Below are positions 32,058 through 39,509 of a stretch of DNA of 56,113 nt, in pieces. This DNA comes from Syntrophomonadaceae bacterium (GTDB taxonomy: Bacteria > Bacillota > PH28-bin88). The position numbers and the translations under genes are program-made. Below the pieces are notes generated by a model. That model had not been told where the DNA came from and did no database searches. It saw only the letters and a program-made list of their open reading frames with translations. Each line of letters begins with the position of its first letter. Positions within the stretch are counted from its first letter, which is position 1. The DNA lies in contig JAGXSE010000018.1 of the NCBI GenBank assembly GCA_018333865.1, positions 1 to 56,113 on the forward strand, given 5' to 3'.

Positions 32058-33332
32058 CTAAGACCCAGTTGAATCCCGGCAAAAAATTTTCAGCTTTTCT
32101 GTCAACTGAGCTGCCGTCGCATCGGAGATCTGGCCGTGTAAGGGCAAGAGGAATCCCTGGTCTGTAATCCGGTCGGCGCCTTTAAAATCAGGACTGCCTG
32201 CCCGGTAGGGCATGTTTTTAAATGCTGGCTGGCGCAGAATATTGCCAGCTGCGATCAAGCCGGGCTTGAACATGGTATTTCGCAGTAGCTTAAATAATTG
32301 AGCCCGGCGGCCTTTTAAAAGAAAAAGAGGACAGCCGGCAAAAGACGGCTCGCTCTTCTCCGGCCAGGATGGGGGGAGGAGTGTATCTTTGCATGACAAA
32401 ATGCCTTGCCGAAGGATCTCTGCCAGCCGCTGCCTGTCCTTTAGCCTTTGTTCCGCCTGCCGCAGGTGAGCCAGCCCAGCTACGGCCTGAATCTCTGCGG
32501 GGCGCCAGAAAAGAGACCGTTTTATGTAAATGTGCCCGATGTCATCATGGTCTTTTAACCCTGCCTCCCCTTTCTGCAGGGGTTCTCTGCCGCTATCCCT
32601 GAGGCAGCGCACTGTATCCGCCAAGGCAGGGTCATTAACTACTACAGCTCCGGCAGAGCCTCCATTCCCAACCGGGCGCTTGCCTAAATTTATGGCGGCC
32701 AGCTCGCCGAAAGTGCCTGCTAAACGCCCGCCAAACTTAGCCCCGAAGGCCTCGCATCCATCCTCGATCAGCCAGAGACGGTAGCGAGCCACCACATCCA
32801 TCACCAGATCCATTCTGTTGGGATAGCCAAGGGCATGAGGCAGCAAGAGGGCCCTTGTTTTTTCCCCTACAGCTGCTTCCAACCGGCTGTCATCCAGGTT
32901 GCAGGTGCCTGGTTTACAGTCAACTACAACCGGAATCAGTCCCAACTGGAGAATAGCGGCATAGGTTGATGGCTGAGTCACTGCGGGCACGATTACTTCA
33001 TCGCCGGGCAGGAGACCTTTTGGGGTATAGGCAGCGAGGATAGATGTCAGGCATAAAGAGGTGGCCTGAGCGCCGGAACTGACCAGGACCACATCTTCAG
33101 CATTAAAGTAGGTCCTGAGCTTTTCCTCCAAGAGTTGGATTCTATCTCCGGCAGCGGCGGAAAAATCCAACATGTTTTCAATTAAAGCCATCCGTTCTTC
33201 CAAGCTAAATCCGGCATAATCCATGGTTTTTCCCCGGTCAGGCGGCAGTCCAGCTGAGTTTTGGGCAAATTGGCAATACTGGGCAATAAGAGAGAGGATT
33301 TCTGTTTTTGTTAGAGGGGCTGTTCTGTCCAA
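32058..33332 (-). CDS. DegT/DnrJ/EryC1/StrS aminotransferase, RfbH-like
   Basis: A 424-residue PLP enzyme of the sugar aminotransferase family. VSSGAQATSLCLTSIL is the cofactor phosphate loop, LWLIEDGCEAFGAKFGGRLA carries the Asp pairing with the PLP nitrogen, and LAAINLGKRPVGNGGSAGAV holds the candidate Schiff-base Lys. The IEDGCEAFGAK wording resembles RfbH, the CDP-hexulose 3-dehydrase, where the Lys is replaced by His; here Lys seems kept, so aminotransfer is likely. The TTG nine bases after AGGAGG is preferred. No sugar pathway genes are next to it. Confidence 0.75.
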   Translation of the reverse strand: MDRTAPLTKTEILSLIAQYCQFAQNSAGLPPDRGKTMDYAGFSLEERMALIENMLDFSAAAGDRIQLLEEKLRTYFNAEDVVLVSSGAQATSLCLTSILAAYTPKGLLPGDEVIVPAVTQPSTYAAILQLGLIPVVVDCKPGTCNLDDSRLEAAVGEKTRALLLPHALGYPNRMDLVMDVVARYRLWLIEDGCEAFGAKFGGRLAGTFGELAAINLGKRPVGNGGSAGAVVVNDPALADTVRCLRDSGREPLQKGEAGLKDHDDIGHIYIKRSLFWRPAEIQAVAGLAHLRQAEQRLKDRQRLAEILRQGILSCKDTLLPPSWPEKSEPSFAGCPLFLLKGRRAQLFKLLRNTMFKPGLIAAGNILRQPAFKNMPYRAGSPDFKGADRITDQGFLLPLHGQISDATAAQLTEKLKIFCRDSTGS

Positions 33333-33493
33333 TCCCTTTGGCCTCCTAGCGAAAGGTTCCAATAGCTATCTTAGCTTATGCTTCATTGCGGGGAAGGGTG
33401 AAGATAATTAATCTTAAAAAAGGAGAGGAAGTATCTTTCCTGCGGGGAATAAGGATCTGCGGCTTTTTTAATGCATTTTATCTCTCTGAAAAT

Positions 33494-33523
33494 AAAAAAA
33501 CCCGGGAAACCCCGGGGTTTTTT
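33494..33523. terminator. Bidirectional terminator
   Basis: AAAAAAACCCGGG and CCCCGGGGTTTTTT form a GC stem flanked by A- and T-runs, working in both directions. It ends the zinc-ribbon gene on the minus strand. Confidence 0.8.
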
Positions 33524-33531
33524 ATTCGAAA

Positions 33532-33828
33532 TTACCTGGCTGCTCTTTGAACGCTGAAGCAATCGCTGCAGTAAACAGGCTTTTCGCCGGTTGGTTTAAA
33601 CGGAACCTGGGTGGTATGCCCACAGCTTGCGCAAACAGCCGGGTGCATTTCTCTCCTGCCGCCGGTTCTGTTGCCGCCACCCATTTGGTTCTTGCGGGCA
33701 GCGCGACATGCAGGGCACCGTGCGGGCTCGTTGGCAAAACCTTTTTCCGCGTAAAATTCCTGTTCACCGGCGGTAAATACGAAAGTTTCGCTGCACTCCT
33801 TGCAGGCTAGGTTCTTGTCCTGATACAT
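33532..33828 (-). CDS. Zinc-ribbon protein, paired CxxC motifs
   Basis: A 98-residue protein with four CxxC motifs: CKECSETFVFTAGEQEFYAE, then CPAC, CASC and CSDC. It matches the CxxC-x17-CxxC (zinc-ribbon, 'DUF'-type) small proteins of Firmicutes. A role in nucleic-acid or metal binding is likely. The ATG follows GGAAGGGGG. The gene has a consensus promoter about 130 bases upstream and a structured leader that can hide the ribosome binding site, so regulation of translation is plausible. Confidence 0.8.
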   Translation of the reverse strand: MYQDKNLACKECSETFVFTAGEQEFYAEKGFANEPARCPACRAARKNQMGGGNRTGGRREMHPAVCASCGHTTQVPFKPTGEKPVYCSDCFSVQRAAR

Positions 33829-33840
33829 TATTCGTTTACC

Positions 33841-33914
33841 CCCTTCCTTGTCAGAATTGGCCCCAGAGTATTGGACTCGCCGTGATCTACCTACTCGTGC
33901 CAAATGACAAGGGG
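33841..33914 (-). promoter_or_regulatory. Structured 5' leader that can pair with the ribosome binding site
   Basis: In the minus-strand transcript CCCCTTGTCA (33905-33914) pairs with TGACAAGGAAGGGG, which contains the ribosome binding site (8 bp, a two-base bulge, then more). Inside, TTTGGC/GCCAA and GAGTA/TACTC extend the stem to a 21-base loop GGTAGATCACGGCGAGTCCAA (given here as 33871-33891). I match it to no known riboswitch. Confidence 0.6.
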
Positions 33915-33957
33915 CTCGGAGTAAGTGACGGGAAACCAGACTTCTAGACCTATTATC

Positions 33958-33986
33958 ATTATAAAGAACCATCCACTTATTGTCAA
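33958..33986 (-). promoter_or_regulatory. Consensus promoter of the zinc-ribbon gene
   Basis: On the minus strand TTGACA and TATAAT are both perfect and separated by exactly 17 bases. The predicted transcript has a leader of about 122 bases. This is the strongest promoter-like sequence in the window. Confidence 0.88.
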
Positions 33987-34023
33987 CGACAGTTTGTTAA
34001 TTTAATAGCACTTTCTGAACCCT

Positions 34024-34039
34024 TGAAGAAAAATCACGT
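34024..34039. promoter_or_regulatory. Weak CRP/FNR-like half-palindrome
   Basis: TTGAA-GAAAAA-TCACG keeps one good half-site (TCACG) and one poor one. It lies between two divergent promoters. The word AAAAATCACGTTC is shared exactly with the better site near 35930. Confidence 0.35.
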
Positions 34040-34085
34040 TCGCAAGTTTAAATGTTGGGCAAGGGCCAAATTAAACGTGCGAATA

Positions 34086-34101
34086 ATCAATGTAAATCAC
34101 A
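34086..34101. promoter_or_regulatory. CRP/FNR-like site upstream of the Phd-Uma2 gene
   Basis: On the minus strand TGTGA-TTTACA-TTGAT combines a CRP-type and an FNR-type half-site. Its centre is 62.5 bases from the -10 box of the downstream gene, one helical turn further than the sites in front of the redox genes. Confidence 0.4.
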
Positions 34102-34131
34102 TGAAAAAATAAAAAATAACGCACAAATTAT

Positions 34132-34161
34132 TTGACATAAATCGCCCGCATATGGTATATT
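34132..34161 (+). promoter_or_regulatory. Promoter of the Phd-Uma2 fusion gene
   Basis: TTGACA and TATATT with an 18-base spacer, ending about 20 bases before the start codon. The -35 is perfect. Confidence 0.7.
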
Positions 34162-34181
34162 GTGGCTGGAGGTGTTTATTT

Positions 34182-34961
34182 ATGAAGCCAGTGTATTTAA
34201 AAGAGGGTGTTGTGATAACCGCTACGGAGCTTAAACAAAATTTCGGCAAGTATCTGGATTTTGTTGAAGAGCTGAACGACGTCGTGATCACAAAAAATGG
34301 CAGCAAAGTTGCCAGATTGACGCCCTATGTCACGGACATTGAGCAGTATTTTACCGTCCGGGAAAGGGCGCTCGACTATCAGTACGGTGGGAAAAAGGTT
34401 TCCTATGAAGAGTTCATGGAAATCAGCGAAAAAAGTACCTTAAGAATGGAATTTATTAATGGAGAAATTTATTTGCTCTCTTCTCCAAACCTCGGCCACC
34501 AGGAGCTGCTTGGCAGATTACACCTGTTATTTGCCGGTTATTTCAAAGGGAAAGAATGCAGGGTATTTTTGGCTCCCTTTGATGTGCACTTTAAAAAAAA
34601 GGAGATTAAAGAACCGGATGTTATGCAGCCGGACGTACTGGTTGCCTGCGACCTGAAGAATAATGTCACAGAAAAAGGGCGCTACATGGGTACTCCCACC
34701 CTGGTGGTTGAAATCTTGTCCGAAAGCACAAGAAACAAGGACATGATCGAAAAACTAAACACATACATGCTCTCAGGAGTCCGGGAGTACTGGATCATCG
34801 ACCTGAAACAGGAAAACTTCATGTTATATTCTTTTGCCGACTATAAAATTGACCGCTATAAACTTTTCGCAGCGGGTCAAGTGGTGCAGTCCATGATATT
34901 TCCCGGTTTGGCTGCGGATATCAGCAGTTTGTTTGCAGATCTGTATGACTCCGGCAAATAA
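34182..34961 (+). CDS. Phd/YefM antitoxin-Uma2 nuclease-fold fusion
   Basis: A 259-residue protein. Residues about 8-50 (VVITATELKQNFGKYLDFVE, then DVVITKNGSKVARL) match the Phd/YefM DNA-binding antitoxin domain. Residues about 70-255 match Uma2/DUF820, a PD-(D/E)XK nuclease-like fold: RMEFINGEIYLLSSPNLGHQ, MQPDVLVACD with the D, PTLVVEILSESTRNKDMIEK with the E and later K, and a YMLSGVREYWIID end. The ATG after GGAGGTG is clear. Phd domains usually neutralise a separate toxin; here the domain could position or restrain the nuclease fold in the same chain. Uma2 function in bacteria is unproven. Confidence 0.78.
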   Translation: MKPVYLKEGVVITATELKQNFGKYLDFVEELNDVVITKNGSKVARLTPYVTDIEQYFTVRERALDYQYGGKKVSYEEFMEISEKSTLRMEFINGEIYLLSSPNLGHQELLGRLHLLFAGYFKGKECRVFLAPFDVHFKKKEIKEPDVMQPDVLVACDLKNNVTEKGRYMGTPTLVVEILSESTRNKDMIEKLNTYMLSGVREYWIIDLKQENFMLYSFADYKIDRYKLFAAGQVVQSMIFPGLAADISSLFADLYDSGK

Positions 34962-35000
34962 CTCTTGAAGGGTTTTGTCATGATTTAACTTTTAAAGATG

Positions 35001-35016
35001 TGTGATGTTAATCACA
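35001..35016. promoter_or_regulatory. Perfect CRP-type palindrome before DUF1858 gene
   Basis: TGTGA-TGTTAA-TCACA is a perfect inverted repeat of the TGTGA-N6-TCACA class. Its centre lies 51.5 bases upstream of the hexamer CATAAT (35060-35065), which would put it near -63, the class I activator position. The -35 region (CAGATA) is poor, as expected for an activated promoter. Confidence 0.7.
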
Positions 35017-35100
35017 TTTTTTTTTGTTCCTGTTTGCAGATAGGCTGCTCCAGAGGCTTCATAATAAAGCTGAATAATTTAGAAGAGGGGGTAAAAAGAA

Positions 35101-35316
35101 ATGGAACAAGCTATTCATAGAGACATGACTATTGGCAAGATCAGAGAAATTTGCCCAAGGGCCGATGAGGTGTTAGCCCGTTTTTTTGGCCCCGGATGCT
35201 TTGCCTGCCCAAACTCCCGGACCAAAAGCATCGAGTTTGGCGCCAGCGTCCATGGTCAGGATGTTGAGGAGGTAGTAGCTGAGCTAAACCAGTTAATGCT
35301 GAAGAACCAGCCCTGA
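35101..35316 (+). CDS. DUF1858 domain protein
   Basis: A 71-residue single DUF1858 domain (MTIGKIREICPRADEVLARF, then GPGCFACPNSRTKSIEFGAS). The CxxC pair at about residues 33-36 is typical and suggests disulfide or metal chemistry; the family has a ScdA/hybrid-cluster-associated fold and is common near nitrosative stress and Fe-S enzymes. It starts a set of redox genes behind the perfect CRP-type site. A second DUF1858 copy is fused to the siroheme protein 0.9 kb downstream. Confidence 0.85.
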   Translation: MEQAIHRDMTIGKIREICPRADEVLARFFGPGCFACPNSRTKSIEFGASVHGQDVEEVVAELNQLMLKNQP

Positions 35317-35391
35317 AAATCACGGCCGGAAATGAGAGGCTAAAACTTGGAGGGCTGTGGTAGATGTGTGTGTTTAAGGGAGGAATTTTTT

Positions 35392-35898
35392 ATGCAGTGG
35401 ACAACAGAAGCGCTGGCAGAGTTGGAAGCTATTCCCGAACATGTCCGGCCGATGGCCTTAAAAGCAATTGAGAACATGGCCAGGGAGCAGGGATCTGTTC
35501 AGGTTAGCAAAGAGCTGGTAGAAGTCGCTAAGGCCAAATACCTGGGAATAAATACAGGTGATTCCCGGCTGGTTAAAAAAATAGCTGTAGTCAGATGCGA
35601 GACTGTCTCTGAGGTATGCCCCGGGATTGGCTGTTTAAGCGCTTTCGCTGACCGGCGGGTGGCTTTTGAAGAGTATGACCGGGAAACACAGCTTTTGGCT
35701 TTTTTTACCTGCGGCGGTTGCAGCGGCCGGCGGGTGTCCCGGCTGGTGGAAAAGCTGGTTAAATATGGGGTCGATACTGTGCATTTAAGCTCCTGTATGA
35801 TTGCCGGCAAGGAGCACCCTTTTTGCCCCCACCGGGACCAGATAAAAAGAGCAATCGAGGTTAATGGCGTTAGGGTAATAGAAGGCACCCATTACTAA
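35392..35898 (+). CDS. PCP_red-CGGC fusion protein
   Basis: A 168-residue protein with two parts. Residues 1-50 (WTTEALAELEAIPEHVRPMA, IENMAREQGSVQVSKELVEV) match the PCP_red domain known from the C-terminus of light-independent protochlorophyllide reductase subunits and from small redox proteins. Residues 63-168 form a CGGC domain, with IAVVRCETVSEVCPGIGCLS, FFTCGGCSG (Cys 107 and 110), VHLSSCMI, FCPH and the ending VIEGTHY. The cysteines could hold a metal or cluster. The ATG follows GGGAGGAATTTTTT. It probably shares a transcript with the DUF1858 gene 75 bases upstream. Function unknown. Confidence 0.8.
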   Translation: MQWTTEALAELEAIPEHVRPMALKAIENMAREQGSVQVSKELVEVAKAKYLGINTGDSRLVKKIAVVRCETVSEVCPGIGCLSAFADRRVAFEEYDRETQLLAFFTCGGCSGRRVSRLVEKLVKYGVDTVHLSSCMIAGKEHPFCPHRDQIKRAIEVNGVRVIEGTHY

Positions 35899-35922
35899 CC
35901 AGTCCTTAGTGTTCAACTGTCC

Positions 35923-35938
35923 TGTGATAAAAATCACG
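35923..35938. promoter_or_regulatory. CRP/FNR-type site before the siroheme-cooS operon
   Basis: TGTGA-TAAAAA-TCACG differs from the perfect palindrome by one base. Its centre is again 51.5 bases upstream of a -10-like hexamer, TATTAT (35982-35987). The region in the -35 position reads CAGAAA, close to the CAGATA of the first promoter. Confidence 0.65.
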
Positions 35939-36032
35939 TTCACCCAAAACAAATGTCACAGAAAAAGATGTCCTCTCCTTCTATTATGGCCTTAGAGAAA
36001 TAAAACGAAATAAAAGCAAGGAGAGGATAAAG

Positions 36033-36914
36033 ATGAGCTTCACAAAAGAGATGACTGTAAAACAGGTGCTGGATTTAAACCCGAAAACAGCAGAAGTTTT
36101 TCGCAAACTGGGGATGCATTGCCTGGGGTGCCCTTCGGCTGTAGGGGAAACTGTTGCCGGGGCAGCCAGGACCCACAATTTGGACCTTAATCTTTTATTG
36201 CAGGAACTGAATGGCATTGAATATGGGGAATTATCCCCCGAAGCGATGGCAGAAGCAATGCCGGAAGGTGCAATTATCCAAAAAGACAAAGAGCACTTTG
36301 CCATTGTGCCACACCTGCCCGGCGGGCTGGTTGACCCGGGCACATTGCGCCGGATAGCCGAAGTGGCGGAAAAGTACGGGTGTGCGGCAATCAAATTAAC
36401 CTCTGCCCAGCGCCTGGCTCTGGTGGGACTGAAAAAAGAGGATGTTCCCAAGGCATGGGAAGATCTGGGCATGAAGCCAGGAGCGGCGCATGGGAACCGG
36501 GTGCGAAACATTAAATTCTGCCCGGGGGATGCCTTCTGCATCCGGGGAGAACAGGACGCGATTAATCTGGGGATGGCCCTGGATGCCCGTTACCATGGCA
36601 TGGAGCTTCCAGCTAAGATGAAGATGGCCGTAAGCGGCTGCCCGCGGAAATGCACTGATGCCAGTTCAGTGGATATTGGCGTGGTGGGGACTGCCACCGG
36701 TTACATGCTGCTGGTTGGCGGGTGTGGCGGTATTAAGCCCCGCCAGGGAAGGATGCTGGCCGAGGGTTTAAGCAAGGAAGAGGTGTTGGGACTGGTCGAG
36801 CGCATTGTCGGCTATTTCAGGGAACATGGCGAGCTAAACGAAAGACTGGGCAATCACATTGTCAGAGTTGGCTGGGAGGCATTCAAAGAAGCAGTGTTAA
36901 CTAAAGAGGCATAA
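36033..36914 (+). CDS. DUF1858-siroheme sulfite/nitrite reductase-like fusion
   Basis: A 293-residue protein. Residues 1-65 are a DUF1858 domain with the CLGC pair at 30-33. Residues about 80-290 match half of a nitrite/sulfite reductase: the ferredoxin-like half domain (HFAIVPHLPGGLVDPGTLRR, KLTSAQRLALVGL) and the siroheme-[4Fe-4S] site with Cys 163 and 169 (CPGDAFC) and Cys 203 and 207 (SGCPRKC). Normal reductases have two such repeats and over 500 residues; one-repeat proteins like this probably work as dimers. Substrate could be sulfite, nitrite or another small oxyanion. It is first in a run with cooS, 37 bases upstream of it. Confidence 0.82.
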   Translation: MSFTKEMTVKQVLDLNPKTAEVFRKLGMHCLGCPSAVGETVAGAARTHNLDLNLLLQELNGIEYGELSPEAMAEAMPEGAIIQKDKEHFAIVPHLPGGLVDPGTLRRIAEVAEKYGCAAIKLTSAQRLALVGLKKEDVPKAWEDLGMKPGAAHGNRVRNIKFCPGDAFCIRGEQDAINLGMALDARYHGMELPAKMKMAVSGCPRKCTDASSVDIGVVGTATGYMLLVGGCGGIKPRQGRMLAEGLSKEEVLGLVERIVGYFREHGELNERLGNHIVRVGWEAFKEAVLTKEA

Positions 36915-36950
36915 ACCCCTTTAAAATGAATCAAGAGGAGGAAGAAAAAA

Positions 36951-38849
36951 ATGAGCAACTGTCAATCTTGCAGCACGGCGGCAACCTGTGTTTCCGCCCA
37001 CCAGAGCGTCAACACCATGTACCAGCGGACCAAGAACATGGGCCTGAGCACTATCTTCGACCGCTACCAGGCCCAGCAGCCCCAATGCGGTTTTGGTATG
37101 CAGGGGGTTTGCTGCCAGTTGTGCAGCCATGGTCCGTGTCGGATTACCCCCAAAGCTCCGGCAGCCATTTGCGGCGCCACTGCCGATACCATTGTAGCCA
37201 GGAATTTGGTCCGCCTGGCAACCCACGGCGCGGCTGCCTACACCCATCATTTAGAGGAGTTAGCTAAAACCATCAAGGCAACAGCAGCTGGTAAAACTCC
37301 CTTCAAGATTGGTGACGAGCAAAAACTGCGGGAAATTGCCGGAATAGTAGGGCTGGATGCCACTAAACCTTCGGCAGAGCTGGCCGATGCCCTGGCCGAC
37401 GTGATCTTGGCGGAGCTACGTAAGGGCGCCGATGAACCCTTGGCCCTGGTAAATATCTTCGCTCCCAAAACCCGTCTGGAAGCATGGAACAAACTTGGGG
37501 TAATTCCAGGCGGCGTATTGAGCGAAGTCAGGGATGCCTTGACCAAGTCCATGAGCAACATCGATACCGACCCCATCGATCTCCTGTTGACAGTGGTGCG
37601 ACTGTCCATAGCAGCCGGCTATATGGGCCTGGTGGGCACCATCACCCTACAGGATATCCTGCTCGGGACTCCCAGCCTGACTACCAGCGAGGCTGATCTG
37701 GGGATCATTGACCCGGAAACCGTGAATATTGTGGCCCATGGCCACGTGCCCTTGGTAGCGACTGCCGTAATCCAGGCGGCTCAGACTGGGGAAATGCAGG
37801 CCCTTGCCCAGGAAGCCGGTGCAAAAGGCATCAAGGTTTACGGTTCCATGTGTACCGGCCAGGAGTTGATGCAGCGTAACGCCTCCAGCGCCAGCGGTTT
37901 TGCCGGACAGCTGGGCAACTGGCTGACCCAGGAATACTACGTGGCCACAGGGGCAGTGGACCTGGTGATGATGGATATGAACTGCTCCATCCCGGGCATG
38001 AAGACAGTAGCTGACCGCTTTCACACCAAGCTGGTGTCGGTAGACCGCATCCTAAGAATGGCCGGCGTGGACGAAAATGTGGATTACCATCCCGAGAAGG
38101 TGGCAGAACAGGCTAAACACCTGATCAAAATGGCGATTGAGGCCTACAAGAATAGAGGAGAGGACATCCTGATCCCCCAACACAAGTCTGGCGCCGTGGC
38201 CGGTTTTTCAGTGGAAACTATTCTGGGAGCCCTGGGCGGCAGCCTGGACCCGCTCCTGGAGGCTGTTAAGGCTGGAGCTATCAAGGGCATCGTGGCGGTG
38301 GTTGGATGCACCAATAACAAAAACGGCCACGATACAAAAGGCCTCACCATCATGAAAGAACTGATCAAGCGGGATATCCTGGTGATTAATGCCGGCTGCA
38401 TGTCCAGTGCCGCCGAAATCGATGGCCTGATGCTGCCAAAAGCAGCCGAATTGGCCGGGGAAAATCTAAAGGGTGTATGCAGGGCTTTGGGCATCCCACC
38501 CGTCTTAAACTTCGGTTCTTGTGTAGATATCGGGAGGATTGGCGTAGCCGTAACGGTAATCGCTAACGCGCTAGGTGTTGACCCAAGCGATCTGCCGGTG
38601 GCAGCCTCGGCCCCGGAGTATCTGGAGCAAAAGGCCGTTGTCGACGGAGTATTTGCGGTAGCCTTTGGCCTCTTGACCCATATTGGGCCAGTTCCGCCGG
38701 TAACCGGCAGCCCGCTGGTGACCAGGGTGCTGACCCAGGATATCGAATCCCTCTTAGGGGGCAAGGTGTACGTGGAAGAAGACCCGGTAAAGGCGGCGGC
38801 CGGCATGGAAGCTCATATCATGGCAAAAAGGGCTAAATTGGGAATCTAA
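36951..38849 (+). CDS. cooS: Anaerobic carbon monoxide dehydrogenase catalytic subunit
   Basis: A 632-residue nickel CO dehydrogenase, normal length for CooS, oxidising CO to CO2 with two electrons. The N-terminal cysteines that bind the D and B clusters are seen (CGFGMQGVCCQLCSHGPCRI), as are C-cluster regions (HGHVPLVATAVIQAAQ with its His, VYGSMCTGQELMQR, MMDMNCSIPGMKTVAD, VVGCTNNKNGHDT, INAGCMSSAAEIDG). No membrane part. It is followed by cooF and an FAD/NAD oxidoreductase, the layout seen in acetogens and carboxydotrophs where CO electrons go to NAD or a soluble acceptor. No CooC or hydrogenase gene is in the window. Confidence 0.95.
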   Translation: MSNCQSCSTAATCVSAHQSVNTMYQRTKNMGLSTIFDRYQAQQPQCGFGMQGVCCQLCSHGPCRITPKAPAAICGATADTIVARNLVRLATHGAAAYTHHLEELAKTIKATAAGKTPFKIGDEQKLREIAGIVGLDATKPSAELADALADVILAELRKGADEPLALVNIFAPKTRLEAWNKLGVIPGGVLSEVRDALTKSMSNIDTDPIDLLLTVVRLSIAAGYMGLVGTITLQDILLGTPSLTTSEADLGIIDPETVNIVAHGHVPLVATAVIQAAQTGEMQALAQEAGAKGIKVYGSMCTGQELMQRNASSASGFAGQLGNWLTQEYYVATGAVDLVMMDMNCSIPGMKTVADRFHTKLVSVDRILRMAGVDENVDYHPEKVAEQAKHLIKMAIEAYKNRGEDILIPQHKSGAVAGFSVETILGALGGSLDPLLEAVKAGAIKGIVAVVGCTNNKNGHDTKGLTIMKELIKRDILVINAGCMSSAAEIDGLMLPKAAELAGENLKGVCRALGIPPVLNFGSCVDIGRIGVAVTVIANALGVDPSDLPVAASAPEYLEQKAVVDGVFAVAFGLLTHIGPVPPVTGSPLVTRVLTQDIESLLGGKVYVEEDPVKAAAGMEAHIMAKRAKLGI

Positions 38850-38901
38850 AGCATGCAGTAAATATAAAGCATCAACGGAAAAATTCAATCTGTTCCCACT
38901 G

Positions 38902-38923
38902 GAACCCGGTAACTCGGGTTCCT
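38902..38923 (+). terminator. Hairpin between cooS and cooF
   Basis: GGAACCCG and CGGGTTCC form an 8-bp stem with a 6-base loop and no T-run. It may cut back or stabilise the cooS message rather than end transcription. Confidence 0.5.
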
Positions 38924-38974
38924 CCTCCCCAGGGGGGATGCAAAAAGGCTAAGCTTGCAGAAAGGAGGATTTCT

Positions 38975-39463
38975 GTGAAACGGATTACGGTAGCTGCGGA
39001 AAAATGCAATGGATGTCTGTCCTGCACTCATGCCTGTATGGCAGCCCATTCCGCCTCAGGAACAATTATGGGGGCTTTGGCCGAGGGAGTGCAGGCGCGA
39101 ATCCATGTGGAAGCGGTAAACGGGCGGCCAGTGCCTTTATTGTGCTGTCACTGTGAAGAGCCGGCCTGTGTAGATGCCTGCATGACCGGAGCCATGCAAA
39201 AGGACCCGGTAAGCGGCATAGTTGCCAACGAGGGCAACGAACAGGCTTGTGTTGGCTGTTGGATGTGTATTATGGCTTGCCCTTACGGGGTAATTGTGCC
39301 AAAGGCTGGTGAGCCGAGGATAGCTTTAAAATGTGACGGATGCAAGGACCGGCCGGTCCCCGCTTGTGTGGAGGGGTGCCCCAACTTCGCCCTGGTATGG
39401 GAGGAAGTTGACGCCTGTGCAGCCGGCAAGCGCCAAAGTGCAGCCAAGGAACTGGTGGCATAG
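38975..39463 (+). CDS. cooF: CooF-type ferredoxin-like electron carrier
   Basis: A 162-residue protein with four [4Fe-4S]-type cysteine groups (CNGCLSCTHACM, CCHCEEPACVDACMTGA, CVGCWMCIMACPYG, CDGCKDRPVPACVEGCP), matching CooF and related DMSO reductase-type iron-sulfur subunits. It takes electrons from CooS. The GTG start follows AAAGGAGGATTTCT. It lies between cooS and the flavin oxidoreductase, to which it probably delivers the electrons. Confidence 0.9.
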   Translation: MKRITVAAEKCNGCLSCTHACMAAHSASGTIMGALAEGVQARIHVEAVNGRPVPLLCCHCEEPACVDACMTGAMQKDPVSGIVANEGNEQACVGCWMCIMACPYGVIVPKAGEPRIALKCDGCKDRPVPACVEGCPNFALVWEEVDACAAGKRQSAAKELVA

Positions 39464-39509
39464 TGAAGAATAGATTGCTTTTAGCTAGCCTTAAAGGGGA
39501 GGTGAATTT

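Noticed and set aside
32058-33332. RfbH dehydrase
   Set aside because: The IEDGCEAFGAK wording is RfbH-like, but the lysine position seems kept whereas RfbH has His there, so a general DegT family call is safer.
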